The notes below the pieces were generated by a model. It worked only from the letters and a program-made list of their open reading frames with translations. It did no database searches and had not been told where the DNA came from. The position numbers were made by a program, and so were the translations under genes. 64,000 nt of DNA, from contig CAVOVH010000004.1 of the NCBI GenBank assembly GCA_963699805.1, forward strand, positions 496,001-560,000, given 5' to 3'. The stretch's first letter is position 1. Every line of letters begins with the position of its first letter. The stretch is from JAGTVG01 sp963699805 (lineage in GTDB: Bacteria; Bacteroidota; Bacteroidia; Cytophagales; Cyclobacteriaceae). Shown one piece after another: positions 28,599-38,326 of this stretch.

Positions 28599-28845
28599 TG
28601 AGAAATCGAAGTGCATTATTTTTATCAATAAAATCATAAAAACATTTTGGTAGTTAATCAAAAAAGAATGTAGCGCCAAGGACATCACATCCAGGTAATA
28701 TTTGAATTTATTGTTATTGACTTTGGTAAACGCACCAATTGATTTAAATTGTAGGTAATAATCAGGATAGGGTTGGAACTGGCATTGTAAGCTAATAATG
28801 TTCTGACTTTATACCTCTTTATATGCCAAAAAAAAAATTTACGAT

Positions 28846-29775
28846 ATGGATCGGAGCAAATTCCTCAGAACAGCTATATTTGCACCCGTTTTTGCCGCAG
28901 GATTTTCTGATTGCAGGGCGCAGGCATTAGAAACGCCAGGTTTGCGCCGGCTGTCCGCCAGCCATAACTTTACCATATGGAAACCTCAGATGGAACCCGC
29001 CTATCATGTCAGCCTTGGTGAGGTGGTCATCGTTGAAATGTCCCATGGCATGCCGGGCCTTGTTACCAGGGAGGGTGTTTTTAAAGAACCGGATCAGGAC
29101 AGCATCATTAATCCTCAGACGGGACCGGTCTATGTGGAAGGGATTGAACCTGGCGACGCACTGGCAATCGATATTATGGATATAAAGCCCGGCGATTGGG
29201 GCTATTGCAGCGGGAGGATCTTTGAGCTGCATGATGGATTTGCAGAATTTTCAACCTCCCTGAAGCTTCCTCTTGAACCGATGCTTGGCTGCGTGGGTGT
29301 GGCTCCCGAGGAGGGTATAGTTGATACGCGTGCTCCGGGGGATACCGGAGGAAACCTTGACTGCAGGGAAATTCGCACAGGAAGCACCATAGTCCTGAAG
29401 TCGAGGGTAAAAGGAGCGCTTGCAGGTATGGGGGATGCGCATGCACTACAGGGAGACGGTGAAATAACGGGCCAGGGAATAGAGACCGATGCTGAGGCAA
29501 TCGTGCGCTTCCGCAAGCTGCCTGAGGTGCTCTCAGAACGTCCTGTGATCATCAGACCTGAATCCTACTCAACGCTCGGTGCGCATAAAGATCTCGAAGA
29601 GGCAGCATGGCAGGCAACCGAGGACATGGTCAAACTTCTGCAGAAAAAGACAGGTAAAAATGAAAAAGAAGCCCGTCTGCTTGTCGGACTTACAGGTAAG
29701 TTAAAAATAAACCAGATCGTTGATCCTACAAAAGGTGCCAGGATGGAGGTGCCGTCATGGGTTTTTGGAATTTAA
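28846..29775 (+). CDS. Acetamidase/formamidase family protein, exported
   Basis: This is a 309-residue enzyme of the FmdA/AmdA family, which hydrolyses short amides to acid and ammonia. Diagnostic stretches are INPQTGPVYVEGIEPGDAL, MLGCVGVAPEEG, GDTGGNLDCREI and GMGDAHALQGDGEITG (metal-site region). The N-terminus (FLRTAIFAPVFAAGFSDC) is a signal, so it acts outside the cytoplasm, unlike classical formamidases. Only 12 bp separate it from the FG-GAP lipoprotein gene, so the two are an operon. Both genes are visibly more GC-rich than the surrounding DNA, suggesting joint acquisition. Deamidation or deacetylation of a sugar derivative is possible, but speculative. Confidence 0.87.
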   Translation: MDRSKFLRTAIFAPVFAAGFSDCRAQALETPGLRRLSASHNFTIWKPQMEPAYHVSLGEVVIVEMSHGMPGLVTREGVFKEPDQDSIINPQTGPVYVEGIEPGDALAIDIMDIKPGDWGYCSGRIFELHDGFAEFSTSLKLPLEPMLGCVGVAPEEGIVDTRAPGDTGGNLDCREIRTGSTIVLKSRVKGALAGMGDAHALQGDGEITGQGIETDAEAIVRFRKLPEVLSERPVIIRPESYSTLGAHKDLEEAAWQATEDMVKLLQKKTGKNEKEARLLVGLTGKLKINQIVDPTKGARMEVPSWVFGI

Positions 29776-29787
29776 AACTAAATTACT

Positions 29788-31860
29788 ATGATTAAATGGA
29801 CTTGTCTTCTGTTCCTTATGATTGGCTGCTCGACTGCTTCCACGTATGACGGGAACGATCAGGAACTGGCATTCTGTGATTTCTCAAAGCTGAAACCGGG
29901 CAGGTTTGGAGACTTTGCTGCCAGGGGATTTCCTGAATATCACTATGTGCCGAGACAGTTCACCGACGGTTGGGATATTGTCAATAACCGGGGCCCCGCG
30001 GAATGGAAAGTGGTCGATTCGGGAGGGAAAAATTCTCTTTATTATCTTGGATTCAATGCCAGTGAATGGACCAGCGGATTCACTTATCCAATACTTTGTT
30101 ACGGTGACATTCTGTGGAAAGATTATACACTCGAGGTCAGTCTTACTCCCCTTGACCGAACTGACCTGAATGGCATCCTGTTCCGTTACAGGGACGGACG
30201 GCACTATTACCTGTTCGGCCTGGATAAGGAGGATCAGGTAACACTCCGTTACCGTGATGGAGAAAAAGGATTCCGCCAGGACGGCTGGCACGAAATTGCC
30301 ACGGGAAGTTTCCCAACGGATCCGATGAAGTCATACAAACTCCGGGTGGAAACATCAGGCAACAGGATCCGTTGCTTTATAGATGGGGGATTGATTTTCG
30401 ATGTCAATGATGACCGCTACCCTGCCGGAAAGGTCGGGCTTTTTGCCACATCACCGGTTGCATTTCATGAAGTCTCCGTTTCGGCAAATCCGGAAGAAAA
30501 GAAGGAATATCTCAGGGAAAAGGCGGTCAGGGAGGAAGAACTTCAAGAACTGAGATCCGGTAATCCACAATGCAGGCTATGGAAAAAGATCAATACCAAG
30601 GGGTTCGGTGCAGCACGGGCGATCAGGCTGGGAGATCTTGACAACGATGGTCAGCTTGATTTCTTAATAGTGCAGAACATGCCGTTCTTTGGTGACAACT
30701 ATAACCGGATCACCTGCCTGACAGCGCTGGATCACAATGGCAAAATGCTATGGCAGTCAGGAAAGCCTGACCCGGAGCATGCCTGGTTGTCTTATGATGT
30801 TGCCGTACAGATCCATGATCTTGACGGCGACGGGAAAACAGAAGTGATCATGGCCCAGGACAACTGGATCAAAGTACTGGAGGGCTCAAATGGCAGGGAG
30901 AAAGCCCGTTATCCAGTCCCTTCATCTGAAATTCTCCCGGGAGAGACCTCATGGCTTGAATACAGGCACTATTACCGGAGGGATCTTCTTCCCTACCTGA
31001 ATGTCGATTGTTTTTCATTCGCCGACCTCAGGGGAACAGGCAAATCCCGGGATATCATCATCAAGGATCGTCATACCCGTTTATGGGCCTACACCGACAA
31101 ATTCGAACTGCTCTGGTCTGTCTCGGCAAACCTGGGACACTTCCCGTTTTTCCATGATAGCGATCAAGATGGCAGGGATGAAGTGTACATCGGCTATACA
31201 AAATTCGATCCCACGGGGAAGCTGGTCTGGTCACTCGATTCTTTAATGGGTGAACATGCGGATGGTATTTATGTGGGAGACCTCACATTGTCAGGTGGTC
31301 CGGAAAAAGTGTTTGTTGGCGGCAGTGATGACGGTGTGCTTATCTTGGACGGAAACGGGAAAATTCTGATGCACCACCGTGTCGGTCATGCCCAGACGCC
31401 AAGCATCGGACAGTTCCGGCCGGATATCCCGGGGCTTGAATACTGCAATATCAACTTCTGGGGAGAACCCGGACTTATCACCCTTTACAATTGTTCAGGG
31501 GATGAGATTATCAATTTCGAGCTCATCCATGCCGGCTCCCCTGTTCAGCCTGTAAACTGGAGGGGTGATGGAGCCGAGTTTATCTTTCTTTCTCCAAATA
31601 TTAAAGAGGGGGGACTGATCGATGGGTGGGGTAGACGTGTGGTGATGTTCCCGGATGATGGTCACCCCGACCTGGCATGGATGGCACATGACCTGACAGG
31701 TGATCCCCGTGATGAGCTGATCGTGTGGGACCTCGAATCCATATGGATCTACACGCAGGACCGGCCTTTCAAAGGGGAAAAAGTATACAAGCCGGAGCGG
31801 CAGCCGCTTTATAACGAATCAAACTATGCCACCGTCTGGTCATGGCCGGGATGGGAATAG
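29788..31860 (+). CDS. FG-GAP/VCBS-repeat lipoprotein with N-terminal concanavalin-like domain
   Basis: This is a 690-residue lipoprotein (signal LLFLMIGC). Residues about 25-235 form a jelly-roll domain of the DUF1080/LamG kind (YTLEVSLTPLDRTDLNGILFRY, VGLFATSP). From 265 onward come propeller blades with calcium-binding Asp-rich loops: DLDNDGQLD, DLDGDGKTE and DSDQDGRDE. This C-terminal part resembles the propeller of rhamnogalacturonan lyases (PL11-type) and other FG-GAP proteins. Catalytic residues are not identifiable by eye. It is co-transcribed with the upstream acetamidase-family gene and shares its higher GC content. A role in binding or cleaving an acidic polysaccharide is plausible. 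Confidence 0.75.
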   Translation: MIKWTCLLFLMIGCSTASTYDGNDQELAFCDFSKLKPGRFGDFAARGFPEYHYVPRQFTDGWDIVNNRGPAEWKVVDSGGKNSLYYLGFNASEWTSGFTYPILCYGDILWKDYTLEVSLTPLDRTDLNGILFRYRDGRHYYLFGLDKEDQVTLRYRDGEKGFRQDGWHEIATGSFPTDPMKSYKLRVETSGNRIRCFIDGGLIFDVNDDRYPAGKVGLFATSPVAFHEVSVSANPEEKKEYLREKAVREEELQELRSGNPQCRLWKKINTKGFGAARAIRLGDLDNDGQLDFLIVQNMPFFGDNYNRITCLTALDHNGKMLWQSGKPDPEHAWLSYDVAVQIHDLDGDGKTEVIMAQDNWIKVLEGSNGREKARYPVPSSEILPGETSWLEYRHYYRRDLLPYLNVDCFSFADLRGTGKSRDIIIKDRHTRLWAYTDKFELLWSVSANLGHFPFFHDSDQDGRDEVYIGYTKFDPTGKLVWSLDSLMGEHADGIYVGDLTLSGGPEKVFVGGSDDGVLILDGNGKILMHHRVGHAQTPSIGQFRPDIPGLEYCNINFWGEPGLITLYNCSGDEIINFELIHAGSPVQPVNWRGDGAEFIFLSPNIKEGGLIDGWGRRVVMFPDDGHPDLAWMAHDLTGDPRDELIVWDLESIWIYTQDRPFKGEKVYKPERQPLYNESNYATVWSWPGWE

Positions 31861-31917
31861 ATCCATTAATCATCGTCTGATTTAAATAAAACTATGTGCT
31901 GAATTCCCATTTATTCC

Positions 31918-33306
31918 TTATTTCTTTCCAAGGTAGCCAAACAGTCCATCCTTAAAATCAGGTGTTTCAACTATCACAGGAAAATCAGATATTCTTGCAC
32001 CCTTTATTTCTTTTCCACTTCTAATATCAATCCAGTTCAATTCATATTGACCACTTTCTAGTGGAGATAATATGTTTAGTTGTGTCTGGGTTAATTCAAA
32101 GCCATGATTTGGATCATCATTCATCAGGTATATTAACAACATATCGTTACTCCTGCAGGCAAATGCTTTGATATTGGGTTGGTATACTTCTATTTCATCA
32201 TCCGCATTTCTACTGTTGAATTGGGACCAGTCAATAGTTTTACAAAAATCGCTGTATATTTTAATCCAATCTAACTCCTTTTCATTTGGATCAGGCCATT
32301 TTTCTTTCGATGATCTTATTGATATCCACGAATGTAAGTTACCAGCTGCACCTACCGCAATTGGTCCCCACAAAAAGTGCAGGAATCCTCTTTCCAGTTC
32401 ATATTCGGATCCTTCCTCGTAATTCATGCGTCCCTCACCACAATAAACAGGTTTGCCATGGGTAAGTCCCTGTTTGATACGTTCAGCAAGGCTTAACATC
32501 ATTTCTTCAGGATCATTCCCGTTAGGATTGTAATCATAAACACGAACCGATCCACAATCCATTTCCCCTTTCGGATCGATACCCGTATTATATTGAAAAG
32601 TGACTATGTGGCCCAATCCATCTCTTTTTTTTACAAAATCATACATATTTGATTTCCATGCTTCCGTCTTTTTGCAGTCATTGACAAGGTCCCACATAAT
32701 AATTGCAGGTTCATTTTTCCATCTGTCCACGAAATAGGCATAACGGTTTTTCATCGCATTCCAGGAAGGTTCATGTAGTATATCTTTTAAGTCCTCAGCA
32801 TCAGTTGTCGTTCCTAGATCACTGTTGGCCTTGTTGTAAATCTGCTCCGAACCATTCCAACCCCACTCCCCATCCTGTGATCTTAAACAATTCTCATTCC
32901 AGAAACATATATTTAGATAGACACCATATTTTTCACCACAATGGATAATATGATCCAGCGTATGCATTTGTTTCTCATCAAAGCGACCAACCTCTATTTC
33001 TGGATCTGTGCCGATACCCACCCAACAACGGACGTAATTGATACCATGTTCTGACCATAGATGCATGAGTGAATCGATTGTTGAATTATCTTCCAAGAAT
33101 AAAAACTTATTCAGTCCAATTGGAATATAAGGAGTACCATTATCAAATACGAAATACCTATTATTATCATCTACTCTTAAAATTCCTCCTATATTCGCGT
33201 CAATCCTTGATTCCTGGGTGGGTGATTTATCATAAGAACAGGAGTAGATACATGCCAGGGAGATAATAACAAGACAAAAGAAGACTAAAAATTTTTGGAT
33301 TTTCAT
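31918..33306 (-). CDS. Clan GH-A (GH5-like) glycosidase lipoprotein with Asp at the acid/base position
   Basis: This is a 462-residue lipoprotein (signal ending CIYSCS). A TIM barrel of the cellulase/mannanase type is clear: FDNGTPYIPIGLNKF, NYVRCWVGIGTDPE, YGVYLNICFW, AIIMWDLVNDC at strand 4, and PVYCGEGRMN with Glu291 at strand 7. In GH5 and relatives the strand-4 motif is N-E, with Glu as acid/base; here Asp210 stands in its place. The enzyme may be slowed, use Asp, or be a binding protein. A small beta domain closes the protein. It is one of a row of minus-strand carbohydrate genes (to 41464). Confidence 0.75.
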   Translation of the reverse strand: MKIQKFLVFFCLVIISLACIYSCSYDKSPTQESRIDANIGGILRVDDNNRYFVFDNGTPYIPIGLNKFLFLEDNSTIDSLMHLWSEHGINYVRCWVGIGTDPEIEVGRFDEKQMHTLDHIIHCGEKYGVYLNICFWNENCLRSQDGEWGWNGSEQIYNKANSDLGTTTDAEDLKDILHEPSWNAMKNRYAYFVDRWKNEPAIIMWDLVNDCKKTEAWKSNMYDFVKKRDGLGHIVTFQYNTGIDPKGEMDCGSVRVYDYNPNGNDPEEMMLSLAERIKQGLTHGKPVYCGEGRMNYEEGSEYELERGFLHFLWGPIAVGAAGNLHSWISIRSSKEKWPDPNEKELDWIKIYSDFCKTIDWSQFNSRNADDEIEVYQPNIKAFACRSNDMLLIYLMNDDPNHGFELTQTQLNILSPLESGQYELNWIDIRSGKEIKGARISDFPVIVETPDFKDGLFGYLGKK

Positions 33307-33674
33307 GGTATTATCATTGAGTATCTATTAAAATATTTAATAATCCGCGAAGAGGCTGGGGACTCTAAAATCATAGATAATCATTCTTGCTAAAGACAAA
33401 TATAACTATATATATGAATCGTTTCGCTTCCGTCTAAAAATGTATCAAGAAAAAGTTAATGGCTTGCTTCGCTCGCCACTGGGATTAATAGGTGGTAGCA
33501 TATTTTACCTCGCTTGCTGTTTGTTTAGAGGGCATGGTTCAGGCGATCGGAGACTTCTCCCTACTTACTATAACTTTTACCCAACAGGAGATCTGTACGG
33601 CACTCTTTGGGATCCCCGCCTACCTGACCGATAGATAAGCATTTCTGTTTCGAGACAGGAGGGCCAGCCCGGGA
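33307..33674. other. 368-bp intergenic region, nothing recognised
   Basis: A short plus-strand frame at 33440-33634 has no protein-like composition and no recognisable relative. No hairpin or repeat unit is convincing. Confidence 0.4.
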
Positions 33675-35519
33675 TCAGTTCCGTTTATATTGTGCCGAAA
33701 TTTCATAGATACTGCCTGGATCAACCGTAGCTAAAGCATATCCATAGCCTTTAATCTTTCTTGTTATAAACTTACCATTGCTCCCATTTATCATAATATT
33801 TTTGATTTTTAGATCATTATAATTTGCGGGAAGGAGAAAGGTGAGGCCTTCGTCAAATGTTAAATTTGACATGATCTTGAAATTTAAAATATTACCGGAC
33901 CAACTGATATCCGAAAAACAAGCCTCATTTTTCATTTTTATAAAATCCAACAGCCTGGACACGGTCCATACCGGAATATTCTTTCGGGTAGCATAATCAA
34001 GCATTTTCATCAAAGGATCTTTCGAAAAAAAATATTCATCATTATGGGCTTTTATACTGACGAAAGAATATACTTCTTCATAAAGACTCCTGTCAACCAG
34101 TCCTTTCAAGCAATTGAAAAAACCACTGGGATCATTGTTCTCCATATATTGCTGATCATACACATTGTTGAGATGCTGGTAAATGTTCAATATTTTTCCT
34201 TCGCTATTGGCAAATTTCATTACAAGTCCGCTTCCGGTATAGTTCCCCTGATTAAAACCTGCCGGACCCAAAAAATGCCCCTGGTTGGAGTTGTTATCAT
34301 AATGCGCGTAATTCAAATCCATTTCAAAGCCGATTTCAGATTCCAGTTCAGCTTGTGCGGCAAATTCAGGTTTTCCAGTCGGATTTTTACCACACCATAC
34401 AAACCAGTGATTCACGACTGTTTTCATAGATAGACCGTATAAATCCTGAATTTCTTCCTTTTTGAATATTAATTGATCATACATGTTATCCCATCGCGGA
34501 TCGGTTGCTTCTTTCGTATCATCCGGGTGCCCGGATATTTCAAATCCCCTGTCAGTCCATTTGTTCACCCAGGATCTGGAGACTTTATCGCTTTCTAAAA
34601 TGTAAAGTGACATTTTTGCCCCCATTGAATCAACATCGTTTAGCTGAACTTCAAAATCAGATTCACCCCGGTATTCACCATCATTGGTAAGCGTTACCAG
34701 ACACTGTAATTGATCAGGGAAATACCAGAATTTAGGCAACGGTTTCGATGAATTTGCCATCGATTCAATACAATGGCTTAATAATCTCATTTGTTCATCA
34801 GCCTGGTTAATCATATTCCTGGATGTATTTATCCAATTGCCAGTAAACATATCCATAGCCCGTATTCCTGGTATACTGTCTGTTTCCTTGCCGGCTTTCG
34901 AAGGATCACCCTGACGTGTATATACAATACTTTCAGGTAAACTATAAGCAAATACGGTTGCCTGACCTTTTCCGTAATGATTAGATATCACTGCCGGATA
35001 ACCTGTTTCATCATTGGGCCCGCGATATAAATTTGCAATGATCTTCCCGCTGGAGACTGTATATTTATTTGCTGGACCATGAAACTGCATGGTGGTACCC
35101 GAAAGACCTTTTCCCTGCGCACAGGTAGTATCAATACCAATATATCCATCCCTGATAGATCCATCTTCCGTATTTCTGATTCCAAAGAGGGTATCAAGTC
35201 CCGGATTTGGCCGGAAGGCGATAAGATTTCCCCCGTTTTCAACATATTTCTGAATGATGATCCCTGTTTCTGGCTTTATCTTTGAATCAGCCAGGATGAT
35301 TATGTCAAACCGCTGCAGATATTCCGGAGAAATTTTTTGATCCGATGCCGGGACCATCCTGAATTCATTAAATCCTTCGGCTTTCAGGATCTCTCCGGTA
35401 TAGGTCCCGAAATTTGCGTCAGTTGCCAATACAAGGATCGGCGCTGTTTTATGATTTGAGCAACCGTTTACAGCATTCAGAATAAAAACCATAAAAATTA
35501 ACCTGATTACCTTTTTCAT
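33675..35519 (-). CDS. Lipoprotein with ThuA/GATase-like and polysaccharide-deacetylase-like domains
   Basis: This is a 614-residue lipoprotein; the ATG at 35519 begins a signal with lipobox FILNAVNGC. Residues about 25-230 look like a class-I glutamine-amidotransferase-type flavodoxin fold (PILVLATDANFGTYTGEIL, FDIIILADSKIKPETGIIIQKYVENGGNLIAF) of the kind used in ThuA-like sugar proteins. Residues about 265-540 resemble a CE4-type polysaccharide deacetylase barrel (CLVTLTNDGEYRG, FEISGHPDDT, TVVNHWFVWCG, FVSIKAHNDEYFF). In CE4 the metal site is D-H-H; here candidates are Asp (TNDGE) and His (SGHPDD), so the exact active site is uncertain. A beta domain ends the protein. I infer a role in modifying a glycan, without knowing its substrate. 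Confidence 0.6.
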   Translation of the reverse strand: MKKVIRLIFMVFILNAVNGCSNHKTAPILVLATDANFGTYTGEILKAEGFNEFRMVPASDQKISPEYLQRFDIIILADSKIKPETGIIIQKYVENGGNLIAFRPNPGLDTLFGIRNTEDGSIRDGYIGIDTTCAQGKGLSGTTMQFHGPANKYTVSSGKIIANLYRGPNDETGYPAVISNHYGKGQATVFAYSLPESIVYTRQGDPSKAGKETDSIPGIRAMDMFTGNWINTSRNMINQADEQMRLLSHCIESMANSSKPLPKFWYFPDQLQCLVTLTNDGEYRGESDFEVQLNDVDSMGAKMSLYILESDKVSRSWVNKWTDRGFEISGHPDDTKEATDPRWDNMYDQLIFKKEEIQDLYGLSMKTVVNHWFVWCGKNPTGKPEFAAQAELESEIGFEMDLNYAHYDNNSNQGHFLGPAGFNQGNYTGSGLVMKFANSEGKILNIYQHLNNVYDQQYMENNDPSGFFNCLKGLVDRSLYEEVYSFVSIKAHNDEYFFSKDPLMKMLDYATRKNIPVWTVSRLLDFIKMKNEACFSDISWSGNILNFKIMSNLTFDEGLTFLLPANYNDLKIKNIMINGSNGKFITRKIKGYGYALATVDPGSIYEISAQYKRN

Positions 35520-35600
35520 CTGATATGCCCTATTTAAAAAATGAAAATTCAAATATTTACCCAGGATTGAATTCATGCATATAAAATTTCATCAATTACC

Positions 35601-38243
35601 CTAATGCTTTTGTTTTGCATCTTCCGCAATTTCAATATATATCTGTCTTGCCCTTTCATACCTGTTCTGCACCCTATCCAGGTCATGGGTAAAATATTGG
35701 TTCCATTTTCCTCCCGGTTCGATATTCAGTAATATATGATCGATCCATGAAATAAAGTATTCTGCATCTTCCACGCTGGCACGTACAGGTTCATTATTAA
35801 TGGTAATATAGACGGGTGCTGTATGTGTTTGATGTCCCTGGTCATTCATTCTTCTCGCACAAATCCAACTACTTTCCGTGAAATCCTGTTTGAATTTGAA
35901 TATGACTGGTTTCCCGGGGCCTGCTGTTCCCGGATTATTGGCCACGACTTTCCCATTAACTACTATTTCAATGCTTCCTGTTAATTCTTTTATGGCTGTC
36001 CATTTCACTTCTATGTTTACCTGCCCACTGTCTTCAAAATTGATTTCATCACCGGGACCGGCCTCCTCATTCACTTTCAGTTCAAGGAATTCATCGTGCC
36101 CGTTCATGGATACAACGGTTCTGCCATTCCTGATCCCTTCGATCCATTTCCTGTAGGTTAAGGGTAATTCTTCTATTTGTACATAGGTTAACTGGGAGCC
36201 TAGAGGCCGGTTGTTATTACATGGATAATCAGTCCCCGCTGCCCATCCAAGTCTGATCCCGCAATTGAGTATCTTGTAATAGGCATTTACCGAAGCATCA
36301 TTTAACCACACATCTTCTGAAAGAAAATCAATGGTGCCCAAAGCTGCTTCAACCGGATAATCAATGGGAATACAACAATCTAAATCATATTGTATGGAAT
36401 CATTTAAATACTGCATATGGCAAAATCCCACAATGGCGCCTTGTTCTTTTCCCCATTCAAGAATTTTATAAGGTGATTCATCCCATATCTGATGTGCTTC
36501 CTGTAAACCCAGTAAAACCATATGTCCTCCAAGAGCCTGATGGTCGAAATTATTGTAGGTCGCATCCCAATGCCATTCGGCATCCCAGTGCATGATTCGT
36601 CCCGGTTTGGACTGAGGGGCATCCTTGCCCATCACTTTGGGCAGATCGATCCTGCTGTCTTTCACCTCGGCATTGCCCATATCGGCCAACAAGGATATGA
36701 CAGCCAAATTATTTGTTTCCATTAATTCCTGAAAATCACTATCAGGAGTAATCCCGGTACTTTCTCCGCAATTACGATGAACATGCATATCCCCTGCATA
36801 CCAACCGGTTGGTTCTGGCCTCAATGGCCCGCTATCCCCGGTTAAAGTAAATATGGATTTAGCGGGAACCGTGGCTACTATTATCTGATCTTTTAATTCA
36901 ATGTCATTCGATCTGAACAGATCTTTATTTTCGTCGGTAAAATAAAATTCCGGGTTTCTGATTTCCGGAAGATTGGCTAAGGTTCCTTTGACATGTACTG
37001 TTTTATCGTAGTCATTGATCCCTGTAATGGTCAATCTGCCTGAAAACGGATCATAAAAAGCCAATGATACCACACTTGTATCCTCATTGTTCATACCTAT
37101 CTGCCACGAACCAGGCAACACAAACTTTGAAATCTGGGAAATAGCATACAGGTGTTTACGCGGAGAATAAGTTTTTGTATCCGAATGATACCCCAATATA
37201 CCCCAATAGCTGAATGTACTGGGGAAATGGTGTTCATAATAACTGTCATATCCCTCCCACACAAGTGCAGCCGTGGCTCCATTTTTCAGAAGATCCAGAA
37301 GATCATATACACATTCACGGGCAAACTCATAATTATATAGCCCCAGTTCTCCATCATCCAGACCATTCCGCCATGCATTCCATTCCGTAATCCAGAAAGT
37401 GGATTCCGGATAGCGGGGATCACGCAGGAATCCGCTGACATCTGAATAATAACCCCCATAGGAATGAAGTCCAAAATGGGCCATTTTAGACATGATCAAT
37501 GAGTCTTGCATGATTAATGGAATATATTGATGGATGCCCTTGTCCAAGTTGGCCGGATCCGGAGCAACATATTTTATGTCTCCAAGTCCTACGGCCTGCA
37601 TTCTTTCCATCAACTTTTTTAAGATACGTACATACTGTTGAGGACCAATCATTGGACCTTCCTTGCCATTAAGATCGGTTTCATTAAAAGGAGAGACCAG
37701 GCCAAACTCCACATGTTTAACATTCCTTGCATATATAAAAAATGAAGTTAGCATTTCGACATACTCATCTTCGTATCCGGGATCAATGATATCGCCGCCC
37801 AGTTTAAGATCATCTACTTCTCCTGTCCCCATCCAGGAGGGGACGGGTCCCATAAAATTCAACATTAGATTGTTTCGAATGCCTCGCTTATTCAGGTACC
37901 GGATCATATCCCAGGCTTTTTGAAATTTTGGCGTTTCATACAGCCGGTTGTAGTATGCCCAATTGAATATAAATGGATCATCATTGTCATTTGCATCTTC
38001 CCACATGACCACAGTTTCTACAATGACTCTCCAGATCGTTGCATTCATGGAGTCCAGCAATATATCCAGTGCCGGCTCAAGGGATTTACCGTTCCAGCTG
38101 CGGGTATTTGCATTCACCCCGAAACCATCTATCTGCTGAAATCTTTCTGAACCCTCAATGACCATGGATACTTCAGCTTTTTCACAGGCTATGAAGTTAA
38201 AACCGCTGAAAAGAATAATAAATAATGAAGTGTTCTTTAACAT
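35601..38243 (-). CDS. GH30-type glycosidase fused to CehA/McbA-type metallohydrolase (PHP-like)
   Basis: This is an 880-residue lipoprotein (signal FSGFNFIAC). Residues about 28-470 are a clan-A glycosidase of the GH30 kind: opening RFQQIDGFGVNANT, acid/base Glu188 in SPFNETDLNG, nucleophile Glu287 in FWITEWNAW, and a closing beta-sandwich. Residues about 478-850 are a metal-dependent hydrolase of the CehA/McbA (PHP-like) group: GWYAGDMHVH with Asp485, His487 and His489, then GFCHMQYLND and WAAGTDYPC with Asp672. The frame is uninterrupted, so this is a real fusion, not a frameshift product. The two domains presumably act in sequence, glycan cleavage followed by hydrolysis of an ester, phosphate or amide. 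It lies 82 bp upstream of the deacetylase-like gene and 84 bp downstream of the toroid gene, so the three are probably one transcript. Confidence 0.83.
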   Translation of the reverse strand: MLKNTSLFIILFSGFNFIACEKAEVSMVIEGSERFQQIDGFGVNANTRSWNGKSLEPALDILLDSMNATIWRVIVETVVMWEDANDNDDPFIFNWAYYNRLYETPKFQKAWDMIRYLNKRGIRNNLMLNFMGPVPSWMGTGEVDDLKLGGDIIDPGYEDEYVEMLTSFFIYARNVKHVEFGLVSPFNETDLNGKEGPMIGPQQYVRILKKLMERMQAVGLGDIKYVAPDPANLDKGIHQYIPLIMQDSLIMSKMAHFGLHSYGGYYSDVSGFLRDPRYPESTFWITEWNAWRNGLDDGELGLYNYEFARECVYDLLDLLKNGATAALVWEGYDSYYEHHFPSTFSYWGILGYHSDTKTYSPRKHLYAISQISKFVLPGSWQIGMNNEDTSVVSLAFYDPFSGRLTITGINDYDKTVHVKGTLANLPEIRNPEFYFTDENKDLFRSNDIELKDQIIVATVPAKSIFTLTGDSGPLRPEPTGWYAGDMHVHRNCGESTGITPDSDFQELMETNNLAVISLLADMGNAEVKDSRIDLPKVMGKDAPQSKPGRIMHWDAEWHWDATYNNFDHQALGGHMVLLGLQEAHQIWDESPYKILEWGKEQGAIVGFCHMQYLNDSIQYDLDCCIPIDYPVEAALGTIDFLSEDVWLNDASVNAYYKILNCGIRLGWAAGTDYPCNNNRPLGSQLTYVQIEELPLTYRKWIEGIRNGRTVVSMNGHDEFLELKVNEEAGPGDEINFEDSGQVNIEVKWTAIKELTGSIEIVVNGKVVANNPGTAGPGKPVIFKFKQDFTESSWICARRMNDQGHQTHTAPVYITINNEPVRASVEDAEYFISWIDHILLNIEPGGKWNQYFTHDLDRVQNRYERARQIYIEIAEDAKQKH

Positions 38244-38326
38244 AACAATTTGTATCAGGAGAATTTATTTAATGATCCATACTCAATCTGTTCCGGAAGG
38301 AAGCACAGCATGCTATGATCAGCGCT

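Larger units (their letters stand above)
27946..28845. other. 900-bp gene-free region rich in repeats
   Basis: A 456-bp open frame on the minus strand (28044-28499) runs across the repeats and has no protein-like composition, so I do not call it. The region contains palindromic repeat copy 3 (28183-28234), the CCTGCC/GGCAGG palindrome (28511-28541), a terminator-like hairpin (28554-28589) and a trace of the tRNA-tail sequence TAGCGGGG (28591-28598). Confidence 0.5.

Noticed and set aside
33440..33634. 64-codon frame in a gene-free gap
   Set aside because: No relative, no signal, and low-quality codon pattern.
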